In this document: in pieces, positions 11,082-22,570 of the stretch | How positions within the stretch are numbered: position 1 is the first letter of the stretch | Layout: each line of letters starts with the position of its first letter | NCBI GenBank assembly: GCA_025084515.1 | Contig: JAJAGP010000341.1 | Coordinates: 339,501 to 403,500 of the forward strand | Direction: 5' to 3' | From: Ancistrus triradiatus | Taxonomy: Eukaryota; Chordata; Actinopteri; Siluriformes; Loricariidae | Length of the DNA stretch: 64,000 nucleotides | Made by a program: the position numbers and the translations under genes | The notes under the pieces: generated by a model | What the model saw: only the letters and a program-made list of their open reading frames with translations | The model's database searches: none | Told to the model about the DNA's origin: nothing

Positions 11082-14000
11082 TTACATGTAGTCAAGCATT
11101 TCTGTCTCCATTTCATTTTCGCTCCCTTCCAAAGCTTTGTATTCTTCGTCATTGTATTCTTCGTCCTCGTCCTCGTCGCTCTCTTCTTTGCGTCCGGCAC
11201 GGACGGGCTTCAGCTTTGGGCTGGACAGACCCGCTAGGAATCAAGGGACGCATTATTGAGAAGTTGAGTAAAACCTGGCTTTAATGTTCTACAATTATAC
11301 AGTGCCTTTAGAAAATCGTTATATTTACAGCATCTAGCAGACGCCCTTATCCAGCGTGACTTACAACTGGTACAACATTACAAATCAAGCTATTGTTGGT
11401 TAAGTACTGGACTATGGACCAAAAGGTCCAGGGTTCAAATCCCACCTCTGCCAAGCTGCCACTGTTGGGTCCTTGAGCAAGGCCCTTAACCCACAATTGC
11501 TTGGATTGTAAGACTGTATCAATTGTAAGTCGCTCTGGATAAGGGCGTCTGCTAAATGCTGTAAATGTAAATGTAACGGCTAGACCACCACAGTCTAAAA
11601 TCATCATATCCTGCCAAAATCCATAGCTTTTGTCTCATTACAAGCTGAAATTGAATGATTTGACCGGTCTGTGCATGTGTCAACAATCTCACAAGCTCTA
11701 CACAAAGCAAGCCTGGATGCCAGGGTGGCAAAAAATGCAACACTGAGTCTCAATGCAGTGGCTTAAGGATAGGATGTCCTTGAGTGGCAGAGCTCTGACC
11801 TTACAATGACTTAACGTGGCTCTATGAAGCATGAAATGAGGCGACTGATGAATTTTCCAACCCGTTTATACTTGTTTTTCATTTCTTTAAATAATTTTCA
11901 TAACCGTTGCCATTCATAAGACAAACTATGAGACAAAAAAGTGACAAAGGATTTTCTAAAAGTACTGCATTTTCGTATCTTAAAACAGCTTACCAGGCTT
12001 CGTGGATTGTACCATCTGGGTGACCATGGAGGAGATGATGTTCCTGAGCTCGTCTGCGGTCCGCGGCAAACACCAGCCATCACGCTCGTCACACCCATCT
12101 TCATCTCCATCATTCTGATGCACTATGGTTTTAATTCTGGAAAGCAGACAAGGACAACAATTGCATTTAATCGTTCATTAGGAGATCTCCCACAACATTT
12201 AAGAGGGATTCGTGACAGAACCGGGTCCTTACTTATCTACATGGAGATCACACAACTGGTAAAACATCTGTCGGTAGGGCGGTAACATTCCATCCCGGAA
12301 TATGTAAGCCGACTCCTGCAGAAGGGAGCAGAAACAGGTTCAGATAAGATCCAAGTGCATTGGCTTATATTTCAAATATTTAGCAAGTCCAAGCCCATTT
12401 CAGAAACATCTGCAAAATAATGGTGAACGTACAGTGGAACCATGGAATTCAAACATCGAACAGCCTGTTCGAATATTTTTGGTCCCAAATTCGAAAAATT
12501 TTTTGACTTCGAACATTGGCACAGACCGAGTCCAATAAGAGTGGGAGCTGTTATAACTGCAAAGGGGGACCAACTCCCTATTAATCAATGCCATGGATTC
12601 AGAATGGGGACGTCATAAAAAGCTCCTGTAGGTGTAATGTGTGGCTGTCCCAATACTTTTGTCCATATAATGCATGATCTAAAACAAAACTCGCTTACGT
12701 TTAAGACTGTGCAAAATGTTTAGGAGGTTCTACCTTAAGCCATGTATTTTGGATGAAGGGTTTACAGAGCTTGAAGGACCTTCCTGGCTTGATTTCCTTC
12801 AAACTAGTCGGCGGTCGGAGCTGCAGCTGCAGGCAAACCATTTTAATGACCATGTTTGACAAAATATAATAAATGAGATACTGTATGTAGACAGCATCTA
12901 TAGAAATACAATGACAGATCCACAAGTCTCACCTGGCTTGTTGATTACGGTTGGAACGGTGTATTCGTAAGCGCTTCTTTTAGCCTTCACTGGGATATCG
13001 TTCACGCCATATCCTTGACGAAAAGACAGATAGGGAAACAAGCCAAACGTTTGCTCAGACTGTTTGGTCCACTACTTGATATAGACTTTTTAGAAGAAAA
13101 AACCAAGACTGGCATCTGAAGTTCATAAATATTTGTGAAAGCTTTGTATTATAAATAGATCAAGATTGCGAGACTAACCATGTTTAAGTCCGAGGCGGAT
13201 CCTGAAGTCCAGCACTTGGTAGACCTTTGCCTCTGGGTCCTTACGGGGATCATAGCCATATTTCACCCACAGACTCCGCCATGGTCCAGTCAACTGCAGC
13301 ACATACACATATATACCTTATATACTCCAATCTGAAATGTAATTACAGACAGTGCACAGGTAATGACACGTCACATTCTGTTAATCGAGATGGTTGTTGG
13401 CCGGATATTACTATAGTCACAGCCTTTTGATGCGACTGTCGTTGGCTTGACTCGTGCATCCTTGCCTTAGACCAAGTGCAGAGCTGGGGGTTCATAGTCA
13501 AAGAGTCTTATGGTGATCAGAGACGTTGGGTTGCTGTCTTCTGCCTCCCGTGGGGCTGCCATGTCTCATGTGATCCCTCTTGGCCGTTACCTTCTGGTTC
13601 TCCTCTTTCAAGCTATAGCTAATGCTGCCGCCTGTGTTAGGAGCAATTTGGGAGGAAACCTAGAAAGAACCCAAGCAGACAACATGCAAGCTCCACACTG
13701 TCAAAGGCTGGGTCTCTGGAGCTGTAAGATCACAGCTGTTATCCACTGCACCGCCCTTACTTTTGCTCTTACAGGTGCTGAATAAGCAAACGCTGCACAG
13801 CGGCCGTGTTACCAACAAACCTATGTCTTACAGGGAGTTACAGGTCACCCAACACAGGTTGTAGTAATGGCTTCTCTCACCATGTAATAGGCCACCATCG
13901 GGAGCAGCAGCTTCAGCTTCTCCGGGTGAATGTTGACGTTGGCTTTGACTGCGTTGCGGGACCATATGGGTCGCTTCTGGAACAGCTGTGTGAAGGAGCA

Positions 14001-15565
14001 CGGTTTCAACGGTTACAATATGACGTATCGCCATAAATCCACATTCTTATTGCAACATGTAGTCTATTACTGGTTAACGAAAATGGAAATCCATTACATA
14101 TACTGACTAAAGCCAGTACTCTACAACTGTAGAGCTGCTTTGAGACAATGCTCCATTGCAAAAAGTGCTATAGAAATACATGGCGCCTGAACTTTTGCAT
14201 AAGACCATACGCACCTCTCGCAATTCCTCCTCCGCCTTCTGATCGATGTGATGGATGGCGCTCTTCTTCCAGTTGAGCTTAGCAGCCTCCAGCGGCTCAG
14301 TCGGAACCGACTGATCTTCGAAACTGACAAAAATGGCATTGTGGGAACGGCGAGCACGGCTCGGCCCAATCAGGTTCTCTTTGGAGAGCACGGCTTGTAT
14401 GTTTCCTTCCCTGTCCAGACAGTGGAATGATTTGAAACGCATATCCCAAGCCATAACTTCGCTGTTTATTCCACAGACCATATATAAATTGATGTAGGTT
14501 AATAAAACCATTCATCTACTTTTCTCATCCTCTTTTTACCACACGACATTTATTGGAGCTGTTTCGGGCCTGACCTGTGTATTATGTCTGGTCTGTAGTA
14601 GTAATCCACAGGGTTGTCCAGACGAGAAAAAATAAGAGGTGGGATAAACAGCGGCACGTTGCGGTCGAAGAACTCTTTCTTCTCGGGTTTATCCAGAATG
14701 ACCTTGTCATACAAAGAAATCTGGGTTCCATCCGATTCGTTGTGCACAGCGAGGTACTGGAAGTCTGCCATTCCTAAACAGAAGACAGATACCGTTAGAG
14801 AGCAGTTTGAACATCTGCAGTTTTACCCACGTTAAATACAAGCGCACCTTGGAATTTGTAGGTGGTGTCTATGAGGCCCTCGATCTCCATGGTGACCTGA
14901 GATTCCCCGGTGCGTTTGTGCGTCCTGCGTCGTACTTTGATCAGCAGGTTGGTGGAGGAATAGCGGTTCCCACACACGGCGTGGCAGTACGGGTCCTTGG
15001 GCCGATAACGCAGCTCCAGACGCTTGGACGCATCAGCATACGTCTAAGAACAAGTTTGGTTTAATAGAGTACCGTACGTAGCCTTAAAGATGCACTGGTG
15101 CAGTGCGTAGTACAGTGTGGTTAAACAGTATGCCTATGCAGTACTAGTGCTGCATGCAGTATTTGCTCATACAATATACAGTAGCTGTACTAGTGCAGCA
15201 TTTGGTACATAAAATTAAAGTATGCAGGACCTACTAGTGCAATATGGGGTATTACTGTATGTGTTAGTATACTAACTAATGATCTAGTATGCACTATATA
15301 CTGGTGTATGCAAAATAACCGAATTAGTCAGCTAGATAATGTAAGTAGGAAAGGAAACTCTCCCCATTTAACTATAAATGATAAATACATTAATTACCTT
15401 GGACAGTCCGCGCTCTCCTCCGATAGTGTCCAGCATGTTATCCACATTATTAACCAAGCCCGGATATTCTACACAAACCAGTCTTTTCTCGGATAAAGGC
15501 AACGTGGCCGCATCGTTATCTTTACACTCTGCAGATGAAGCAGCTCTGCTTTCGGTCGCGTCCAT
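11082..15565 (-). CDS. gtf3c5: General transcription factor 3C polypeptide 5 (TFIIIC subunit)
   Basis: Subunit of TFIIIC, which binds internal promoters of tRNA and other Pol III genes in the nucleus. Exons in transcript order: 15565-15398, 15043-14848, 14773-14575, 14410-14215, 13985-13881, 13293-13179, 13013-12933, about 12783-12734, 12315-12233, 12136-11994, 11233-11082. Conserved stretches match vertebrate GTF3C5, including ENLIGPSRARRSHNAIF, RPIWSRNAVKANVNIHPEKL, LTGPWRSLW.KYGYDPRKDP and LPPYRQMFYQLCDL. The last exon encodes a Glu/Asp-rich tail ending ...EMLDYM. With the 50-nt form of exon 8 the total is 1488 nt, 495 aa, slightly shorter than the human protein. Exon 8 is the weak point: its best-looking acceptors break phase (see findings). 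The start ATG begins MDATESRAASS and leads in frame into the conserved CVEYPGLV segment. The gene lies head to head with vps29. Confidence 0.9.
11321..11595. mobile_element. Nested or fold-back pair of SINE copies
   Basis: 11321-11402 is the tail half of a minus-strand SINE, 11401-11574 a nearly complete plus-strand SINE, and 11575-11594 (GGCTAGACCACCACAGT) the tRNA-like head of a minus-strand copy. The simplest reading is one SINE inserted into, or converted with, an older one in the opposite direction. It lies in gtf3c5 intron 10. Confidence 0.75.
13640..13775 (-). repeat. Dispersed fish repeat fragment in gtf3c5 intron 5
   Basis: It carries GGAGGAAACCTAGAAAG and ACATGCAAGCTCCACACTG and resembles the repeat at 300-480. 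It is non-coding. Confidence 0.45.
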
Positions 15566-16327
15566 TATTAAGAATATTCAGTGAAATCCACTACTGAAAG
15601 ATGACTAAATAAGAAGTTCGTGCTAACATTTTTGTAGTCCATTCATGTCAGTTATAGCAACCATCTTATAAAACGTCCGGGTGGAAATCACATGCATACT
15701 TCGTTCCGCCTTTGGCTTGACCATATGGAACTATTTTTTTGGGGGAAACAAACAAAACAAAACAAAAAACAAATAAAAACCTGTTTTTGTTTCTTTCACA
15801 TTTATGATGTTTCCACTACTTTATACACATACGAACTTTGACTTTTTATGGTTACTGAAACGAACATGTTTTGAAAACCTGAGTGCCAGATTGGGCGAAT
15901 TCTCATATCAATGCAAATGGTATTAGAACAAAAATATTGACAGTTTAGTTTATTGTTGGAATCGTATTACATTGTTTTGTGGAATATAATAACTACATTC
16001 TCGATATCGTATTCAGTTTAAACCGTCGAACTGTTATTAGACAGCTACCTGACAATGTTTTGTTGAGTATTCAATCTAGTGTTGTGTTACAATAAACATG
16101 AACTGAATTGTATAATCATATAATAGTATAATGTTGACTATTTTACGATTTTAAGTAACAATTCAACGTCTACTTTTATTATCGGTGCCGAATAATCAGT
16201 TCTTGCACTGACACACCGGAGAGTCCGGGCGTGATGTGAGGAATTTGCGCAATCTGGCAACCCTGTTGTTCACCGGTGGGCTAGTAGCTTCTTCCTGCGC
16301 CGCTGCAGAAACACAGCTGTAGAGAAA
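15566..16327. promoter_or_regulatory. Head-to-head promoter region of gtf3c5 (left) and vps29 (right)
   Basis: The two start codons are 762 bp apart and the genes diverge, so one intergenic region must serve both. It holds an A-rich run (about 15740-15780) and AT-rich sequence in the middle. Near vps29 is a more GC-rich leader (about 16210-16320). No TATA box stands clearly at either gene, as is usual for housekeeping promoters. Confidence 0.55.
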
Positions 16328-19300
16328 ATGGTGAGATTTGATCGCATAAACCGTTCTACACTGAGAGTAGACCCCCGTTAGTAAAGTAGACGCACAATTA
16401 TTCATCTAATAGATTAAAAAAAGCTTTAGCAATGAGAGATAGGTGGTTTTTGGTAGCTGTTAGCTCAGTGGCTAACTGAGGCTTCAGCCATAATAATCAC
16501 ATGACAGCTAAGTTAGCATTCGGGGCTAGGCGGAGTTCAGTGTAGAAATATAAATTTTCATTATTGTCATTCTTTTGTTTAAAGCTCATGTTTTGCCGTA
16601 GAGGGTGATATGACTGACATGTAATATTTAACTAACTCGTAAAATGGTTGCTAAGGATATTCTCGCACTTTTACCGTACAGTCACAGTGTTCCGTACAGT
16701 TGGTCTTATCATGAAGTGGCGTGTTCATTAGAATACTGTGGTTGTTCTTTACCTTTTTTTTTTTACAGAACAAAGGCAGTGTGTCACAGTTGTCCCTAAT
16801 ATTTTTTGTTGCTAAGAGGTCAACTGTATGGAACACGGTTACACACAGTGACCGTACACTAATACACGACCAGGGGTTCTCTGCCTGTTGATATCCAGAA
16901 TGCACAACGGCCTACAGGAGAGTAAACCGTTTTTGTGTAACAGTGTTCAGTTTTTCTTAAGTGCTGACACTTGACACTGAAAGCTGTGAAATTGATGATT
17001 CATTCATTCATTTCTTAGCCATAATTCTAACAAGTTATAGATCCTGTCAGTACATCAGTATTTTTATATTCGGTTGAAAATCCATTCTTATTGTTAACTT
17101 AAGACATTTTTCTTTTCCAGTGGGGTCCAAAAGTCTGAAACCACTAGTGAAAACACTTTTATTTTGCATTTGTCTCTAATTTAATTTGTATTTCATTACA
17201 AATCATACAATAATCCTAACATTTGAAGTGAAAGTTGAATCCTTGTATTAGTATAAATAATTTTGCTTTAATGACAGTGTGCAATGAAGCTCTACAAGTT
17301 TTTGTTACCGAATGCTTGGCTTTCTCCGTCTTCAAGTTAACCATATATGCTTGATGGGCTTAAGGTGGCTCCCTATGACAGTCAGCAGGACTTCTTTGGT
17401 CTTCGAGTAGGCACAGCAAAGCATTATCCTGCTGCACTACAAATCCTCCACAAAGATCCAACCTAGCCTTTTCACTAGTGTTCTCAGACTTTTGTTCCCA
17501 CTTCATGTTTTTATGATAAGTTCCAACTCCTGGGCAAAATGGTTCACACAGTAGGCGTGTCAGAACTGCACATTAATTTTGTTTCAAGCTCTGGTTTCAA
17601 GCATCTGGTTTTTATCATCGGAGCTGCCGAAAGTAATTAGTTTACACAGAAAACACACCAGTGGTGCACCAAAGACTAAACATTGGGAATGTATTGTTTT
17701 TTTGTTTTTGTTGTTTTAAAGAATAGCAATTTAACTTGCAAATCTTGCGCAATCTCTATGACGCTTATACCCGTCTTTGTTCCTTACTGTACGCCAAGGT
17801 TTATTGAATTTTCTCTAGCGTCCTGCATGTGGCTGTATCTATAACAGAGAGACAGATGGGTAGAGGGGTTGACAGGGTTCCTGGAAAGATTCTCCCCTGG
17901 TGTAGGCAGTACAGTTTTGGCCATTGTTGAGAGAAAACGCAATTAATGTACAGTTTCACCATGCCTACTGCGTGATGCCAGATTCTGCTGGGGAGTTGAA
18001 ATTCGGCACAGTGCTGGCCCATGACTACCTACTGCCTCCCTGTACAGGCCCGTGGACCACTAGAGGGTGCTTCACAGCCCACTAGTGGTCCACTGCCCAG
18101 TGGTTGAGAACCCTGTGCTGTTTATGTATGATTTCATACATGTTCTGTACCCAAGTTTCAGCGATTCAGTGAGAGCCAGTGGTGATATAGGATCACAAGC
18201 CTGCTTTGTGTTAAATGTGGTGATCCTGGTTCAGTTATGAATTAAACCGTTATGAGGAATCCCATAAGTCCAGCATCATAGGAAGAAATATAAAATAAAA
18301 GCTTTTTTTTAAATTAATTTATAAAACTTACCCTCAGTATGTGCATGATTATTCTCAAAGCCCAAATACACAAGTTGACAGCAAACATAAACGTGCAGTT
18401 ATTTGCGTTCCTTGAGCTTATCTCAAATACGTCATAATCTGTTTGCATACAAATCTGGATCCACCCCATGATGCCGGACTTATGGGACACCCTATATTCT
18501 TAGCGCTGCCTGTCGTGTTCACTTTCTTTAAACTGTAACACAATTCCAAATGTCTGACTAAACACCACCACCGGTGCTCAGCACTTTGGTTTCTCACTAA
18601 CCCCAGACTCACCTCGTACAAAAATTTTATTAACCACCTTCAACTAACATCTCATTTGTGTTTGAAATACAGTCGAACCCTGCTATCTGAATGGACCTTG
18701 TTCCATAAAACAATTTGGATAGTGAAAATATGGGTAGGAGGAGCCTATTAATGTTATTTCATATAGGAAAAGCCCTTCCATGTTCCTGTATGTTCCAAGC
18801 ATAATACGCCGATCAGCCATAACATTAAAACCACTGACAGCTGAAGTGACAGGGGTCAGTTTTAGGGATGATCAGAGTGTAGTAGCGGGACATTTGTTTC
18901 CCCCTCCCGTCTGTTCTCGGGATTGCTCTGGGACTCGTTCCTCACTTCTAGCACTAAATGGTAGATTATAACAAAAACTACCCCATGATTAATGAATGAA
19001 AAACAAAGGGGCACTATATAGCCAGAAGTATTTGGACACCCAAAAAGAACATCCTAAAACATGGGTATTAGTATGCAGTTTATCCACCTTTCACTGTTCT
19101 CTGATTTTGGAACTGGCTAGGCCATGATGTTGGACTGTAAGCTCACTGTTGGCATTCCAATTCGTCTCAAATGTGTGTGATGGAGTTAAGATCAGGGCTC
19201 TGTGCAAAAGGAAAGTGTTTTATGAGAGTCACACAGTACACCTCATTATTTGTCTGCAGAGATTATATGCCTGTATTATATAGTATGAACCAGTGAGTGG

Positions 19301-21595
19301 CTGAATAACAGATCACTAATTAGAAGGGGTGTCTGCATACTTTTGGCCATATAGCATATAGGGTACTCGCACGTGGGAAGCCTCGAGCACCATGTACATT
19401 ATTTACGGATTGTCATTCGTTATAGTGGGATAGAGGCTTGTTACAGGAGGAGTTCAGATGTAAGGGTTCGACTGTATTAATTTTGTCCGGTTGGTATTTC
19501 AGTTTCCTGTTTTCTCTCACATCATCTTGTGTTGTTTGTTTTCCTTTATTTGTGCATCGTTTTGATCTCTCGATGTCCCCTTGCTCTTCCTCCTCCTCCT
19601 CATCCTCATGCACTGTCTCCCATCCTGTCTCCAATCGACTGCGTTGTGCTCAGGCCGGTCACAGAGTAAGTGTCTTTCCACAACCTCCACCCTGCTTCAC
19701 GGAGGCTTCTATTTGCACACAATGGGACGGCTGTACTAGTAACGTTACTCTCTATGGGCTGCCGGATCTGTGAGAAATCTTTGTTTAGGAAACAGAGTAA
19801 AGATCAACCGGGATTTTCTTGGTAACTCATCTTCTCAATCCTGATGCAGCACGGCAAAGCCAGTACACCTAAGGCAGCTAGAGGAATTTGAATTAAGTGT
19901 GATTATTACGTTTAATCATTCAGTTCTACATTACATATAACATACAGTACATAGTCAAACACAACTTTGATTAACCAACCTTTGGCCACCAAATGTAACT
20001 GTTTGACTGGTGCGATTCTTTACGTGCAATCCCTCACGTAACTCAGAATTCTCACACAAAGGGTATTTTTTGTCTTGCGGCCAAAAACGCTTTAGGACAT
20101 TTTCCGTGACCACCATGTTGGTGCATCTCTAATATGTATCTACATTCGTTTTGATCTCCTGTAGTTCAGATATTAAAAAAAATATATATTCCAACTTGCT
20201 CCTTATTCTGTATCTCCAGTTGGTCCTTGTATTAGGTGACCTGCACATTCCACACCGGTGCAACACTCTGCCAGCCAAGTTCAAGAAGCTGCTGGTCCCT
20301 GGTAAGATTCAGCACATCCTTTGCACCGGCAACCTCTGCACCAAGGAGAGCTACGACTACCTGAAAACACTGGCCGGAGACGTCCACATCGTCCGAGGAG
20401 ACTTTGACGAGGTGTTTAGGCATTGTTCGTAATTCCTCGTTCGATCTTCCGCAAGGCTTGTTCGGCCGCTGTAATCGTGCTGTGTTGCTTCCAGAACCTG
20501 AATTACCCCGAGCAGAAGGTGGTGACCGTGGGCCAGTTTAAGATCGGCCTGATCCACGGGCACCAGGTGATCCCTTGGGGCGACATGGCCAGCCTCGCTC
20601 TTCTTCAGAGGCAGCTGGATGTGGATATTCTCATCTCGGGCCACACGCACAAGTTCGAGGCCTTCGAGAACGAGAACAAATTCTACATCAACCCCGGCTC
20701 GGCCACGGGGGCTTATAACGCACTGGAGAGGTACCGGGTGACCTTGTCTTTGAAGCGGATTGTCTTAAATGTTACAATTTTTGAATAAAGACAAGCTACC
20801 GCCACCACGGTAGGGAACTTGGGTTATGTCTGGGCTGCAGTGGGCTGGCACCCCGTCTGGGGCACGCTTACAGTTGAGCCATGTGTACTCCAGGGATACC
20901 AGGCAAAGCAAACCATGTCTGAGCAATGGGAGGCCAGATTGGGGAACATCCCCCGGCAGTGCAGTAGCAACTTTTGCTGTGCTCTGTGCTGTCCTGGCGA
21001 ACCATTCACAGTACAGTTCTGTGCTAAATGAGGAAATCGGCAGTGCGTGATGTAAGGAATCACATAGCAGGAGTGATGAGTGCTGGGAAATGTAGTGAGG
21101 AAAACCCTTGGTCGTGATAATCGTTTTGTTTTTCACTTTCAATACAATATTCAATCGATTGCATGAGATATTCAGTACTTTATATAAAATAAGCTTTATG
21201 TTAATGATTTTGCCCGACTGTGGTGTAATGTCAATGTTTTAAGCATGTTTAAGGTACCTTATGCTGTGATATATAGGCTACAGTACTGTATATATTAAAC
21301 TCGTCTGAATTTGCGGGATGGGAATGGGAGAAAAAAGATGAATGTGTTATTTAAAAGAGGTTTGGTACTGACTGTTGGACCCTTAACCCACACTTGCCTA
21401 GATTATAAGATCGTATCCGCTGTCGGTCTGGATAAGGGTGTCTGCTAAATGACTGATATGTTTGTCTCTCTTTACAGCAACATCATCCCTTCCTTTGTCC
21501 TGATGGACATCCAGGCCTCCACAGTCGTCACGTACGTTTACCAGCTCATCGGCGACGACGTTAAAGTCGAAAGGATCGAATACAAAAAGTCATGA
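16328..21595 (+). CDS. vps29: Vacuolar protein sorting-associated protein 29 (retromer subunit)
   Basis: Scaffold subunit of retromer, which recycles cargo from endosomes to the trans-Golgi and plasma membrane. Exons: 16328-16330 (only the ATG), 20220-20411, 20495-20730, 21478-21595; 549 nt, 182 aa, the usual length. The first coding exon is just ATG followed by GTGAGA, as in mammals. The metallophosphoesterase-like fold shows its signature segments GDLHIPHRC, CTGNLC, GDFDE and GHTHKFEAF. The family is thought to bind partners rather than act as a strong phosphatase. The protein is almost identical to the mammalian one and ends ...VERIEYKKS. A 12-nt alternative exon is listed separately. Intron 1 (3.9 kb) carries two inverted-repeat elements. 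Confidence 0.95.
16672..16862. mobile_element. Palindromic MITE-like element in vps29 intron 1
   Basis: CCGTACAGTCACAGTGTTCC (16674 on) is matched in inverted form by GTATGGAACACGG...CAGTGACCGTAC (about 16826-16860). These are imperfect arms with no ORF between them. Confidence 0.45.
17118..17503. mobile_element. Non-autonomous DNA transposon with terminal inverted repeats
   Basis: The left end CAGTGGGGTCCAAAAGTCTG is mirrored at the right by CAGACTTTTGTTCCCACTT, and the match continues through CACTAGTGAAAA. The interior is non-coding and degenerate. A left-end fragment of the same family is at 32716-32770. Confidence 0.7.
18805..18850. repeat. Short fragment of a dispersed fish repeat
   Basis: CGCCGATCAGCCATAACATT followed by AAAACCAC is a frequent end sequence of interspersed fish repeats. 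No matching far end was found. Confidence 0.4.
19013..19354. mobile_element. MITE with about 28-bp terminal inverted repeats
   Basis: The left end ACTATATAGCCAGAAGTATT then TGGACACCC matches the reverse complement of the right end GGGTGTCTGCATACTTTTGG then CCATATAG. There is no ORF. Related fragments are at about 25785, about 33555-33900 and, as a right end only, 12625-12655. Confidence 0.75.
19654..19665 (+). CDS. vps29: Alternative 12-nt microexon of vps29 (adds Ala-Gly-His-Arg)
   Basis: CAG|GCCGGTCACAGA|GTAAGT: a 12-nt segment with a good acceptor and a consensus donor. Placed between exon 1 (ATG) and the 20220 exon it gives MAGHRLVLVLGD in frame. Mammalian VPS29 has a known isoform with exactly these four extra residues after Met, so this is a conserved alternative exon. 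It predicts a 186-aa isoform. Confidence 0.85.
21371..21450 (+). mobile_element. SINE tail fragment next to the last vps29 exon
   Basis: CCTTAACCCACACTTGCC ... GGATAAGGGTGTCTGCTAAATG is the 3' half of the SINE family. It ends 27 bp before the acceptor of the final exon (21478). Confidence 0.65.
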
Positions 21596-21912
21596 AGGCG
21601 CCGGAGAACGCCGCTGCCGCCTCCTAGCTTTTTTTCTCGTCTCAGTCCCGCTTGCAGACGCTGTACCATAACGCTCTGCTCTGTTAGGGAAGTGTATAAT
21701 ACCGTTTCTATGTCAGCAGCATTCCCTCGTGTTCTCTCCTCTCCCTCAATCAGCAGCTGGTCCTTAAGAATGCAATAATGTCGTATTATTTGTAAGAGTG
21801 ACTAACGTTCGTGCCACTTGCGTTCGTAATTGTATTCAGATTCGATTCATGTCTCATGACCTTCGCTCTAACTTCCAAGGCCTGAATGCAAACCATGTGA
21901 AATGTTTCATAT

Positions 21913-21918
21913 AATAAA
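21913..21918 (+). terminator. Poly(A) signal of vps29
   Basis: AATAAA lies 318 nt after the vps29 stop codon. Later signals are possible, for example ATTAAA near 22193. Confidence 0.6.
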
Positions 21919-22356
21919 ATAACCCAACATATTACATCAAGTCTTAATCTAAATATATTGTATTGGTTAAACAGGGTGCGCAATAGCGAAGCGGTTAAAT
22001 GGAACGATTTTGAGGAAGGTTTCTTCTTGTCACGTTTTTGAACTAGGGGTATGCGGCATTTAACGTCTGCATGACGGTCTGTGAATCAGGACGTTTTGGA
22101 TGTTGACCGAATATTTCTCACTCTCATTGTCTTTATATGCTACTTTAATGTTACTATAGAAGGTATTTTCATATTAAGAGTGCATGCAAACATTAAAGAA
22201 ATTTTCAGATATCGCTGAAACCGAGTGGAAACGTCCGTGCGAAGCATAAACTTGTACACATTCTAAACCATCTTTAAGTTCACAATAATGATAGAAAATA
22301 CAATAATGTACTGTAAAGCTGTAACATTTAAGAGGACGGTCTGATGGACCTGATAC

Positions 22357-22362
22357 TTTATT
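22357..22362 (-). terminator. Poly(A) signal of the FAM216A-like gene
   Basis: TTTATT on plus is AATAAA on minus, about 210 nt downstream of the stop codon at 22571-22573. vps29 and this gene converge, with their ends about 440 bp apart. Confidence 0.6.
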
Positions 22363-22570
22363 TTGCCAAAATGCATCGATAGACAGAATTCAGAACACGG
22401 AAGATCAGCCAGATGAAACAGAGACTCAACGAGTGAACGTGAACCAGTACACTTAGGAACGCCATTTACAGCTTGGTACAGGAAGGTCTGGTGCCTAAAA
22501 CGACCAATTTGTTGCTCTGTGTGTATGGTGGCAGGAGCTGGAAATCAAGGAACTCCCTTCTGCCCAGTCC

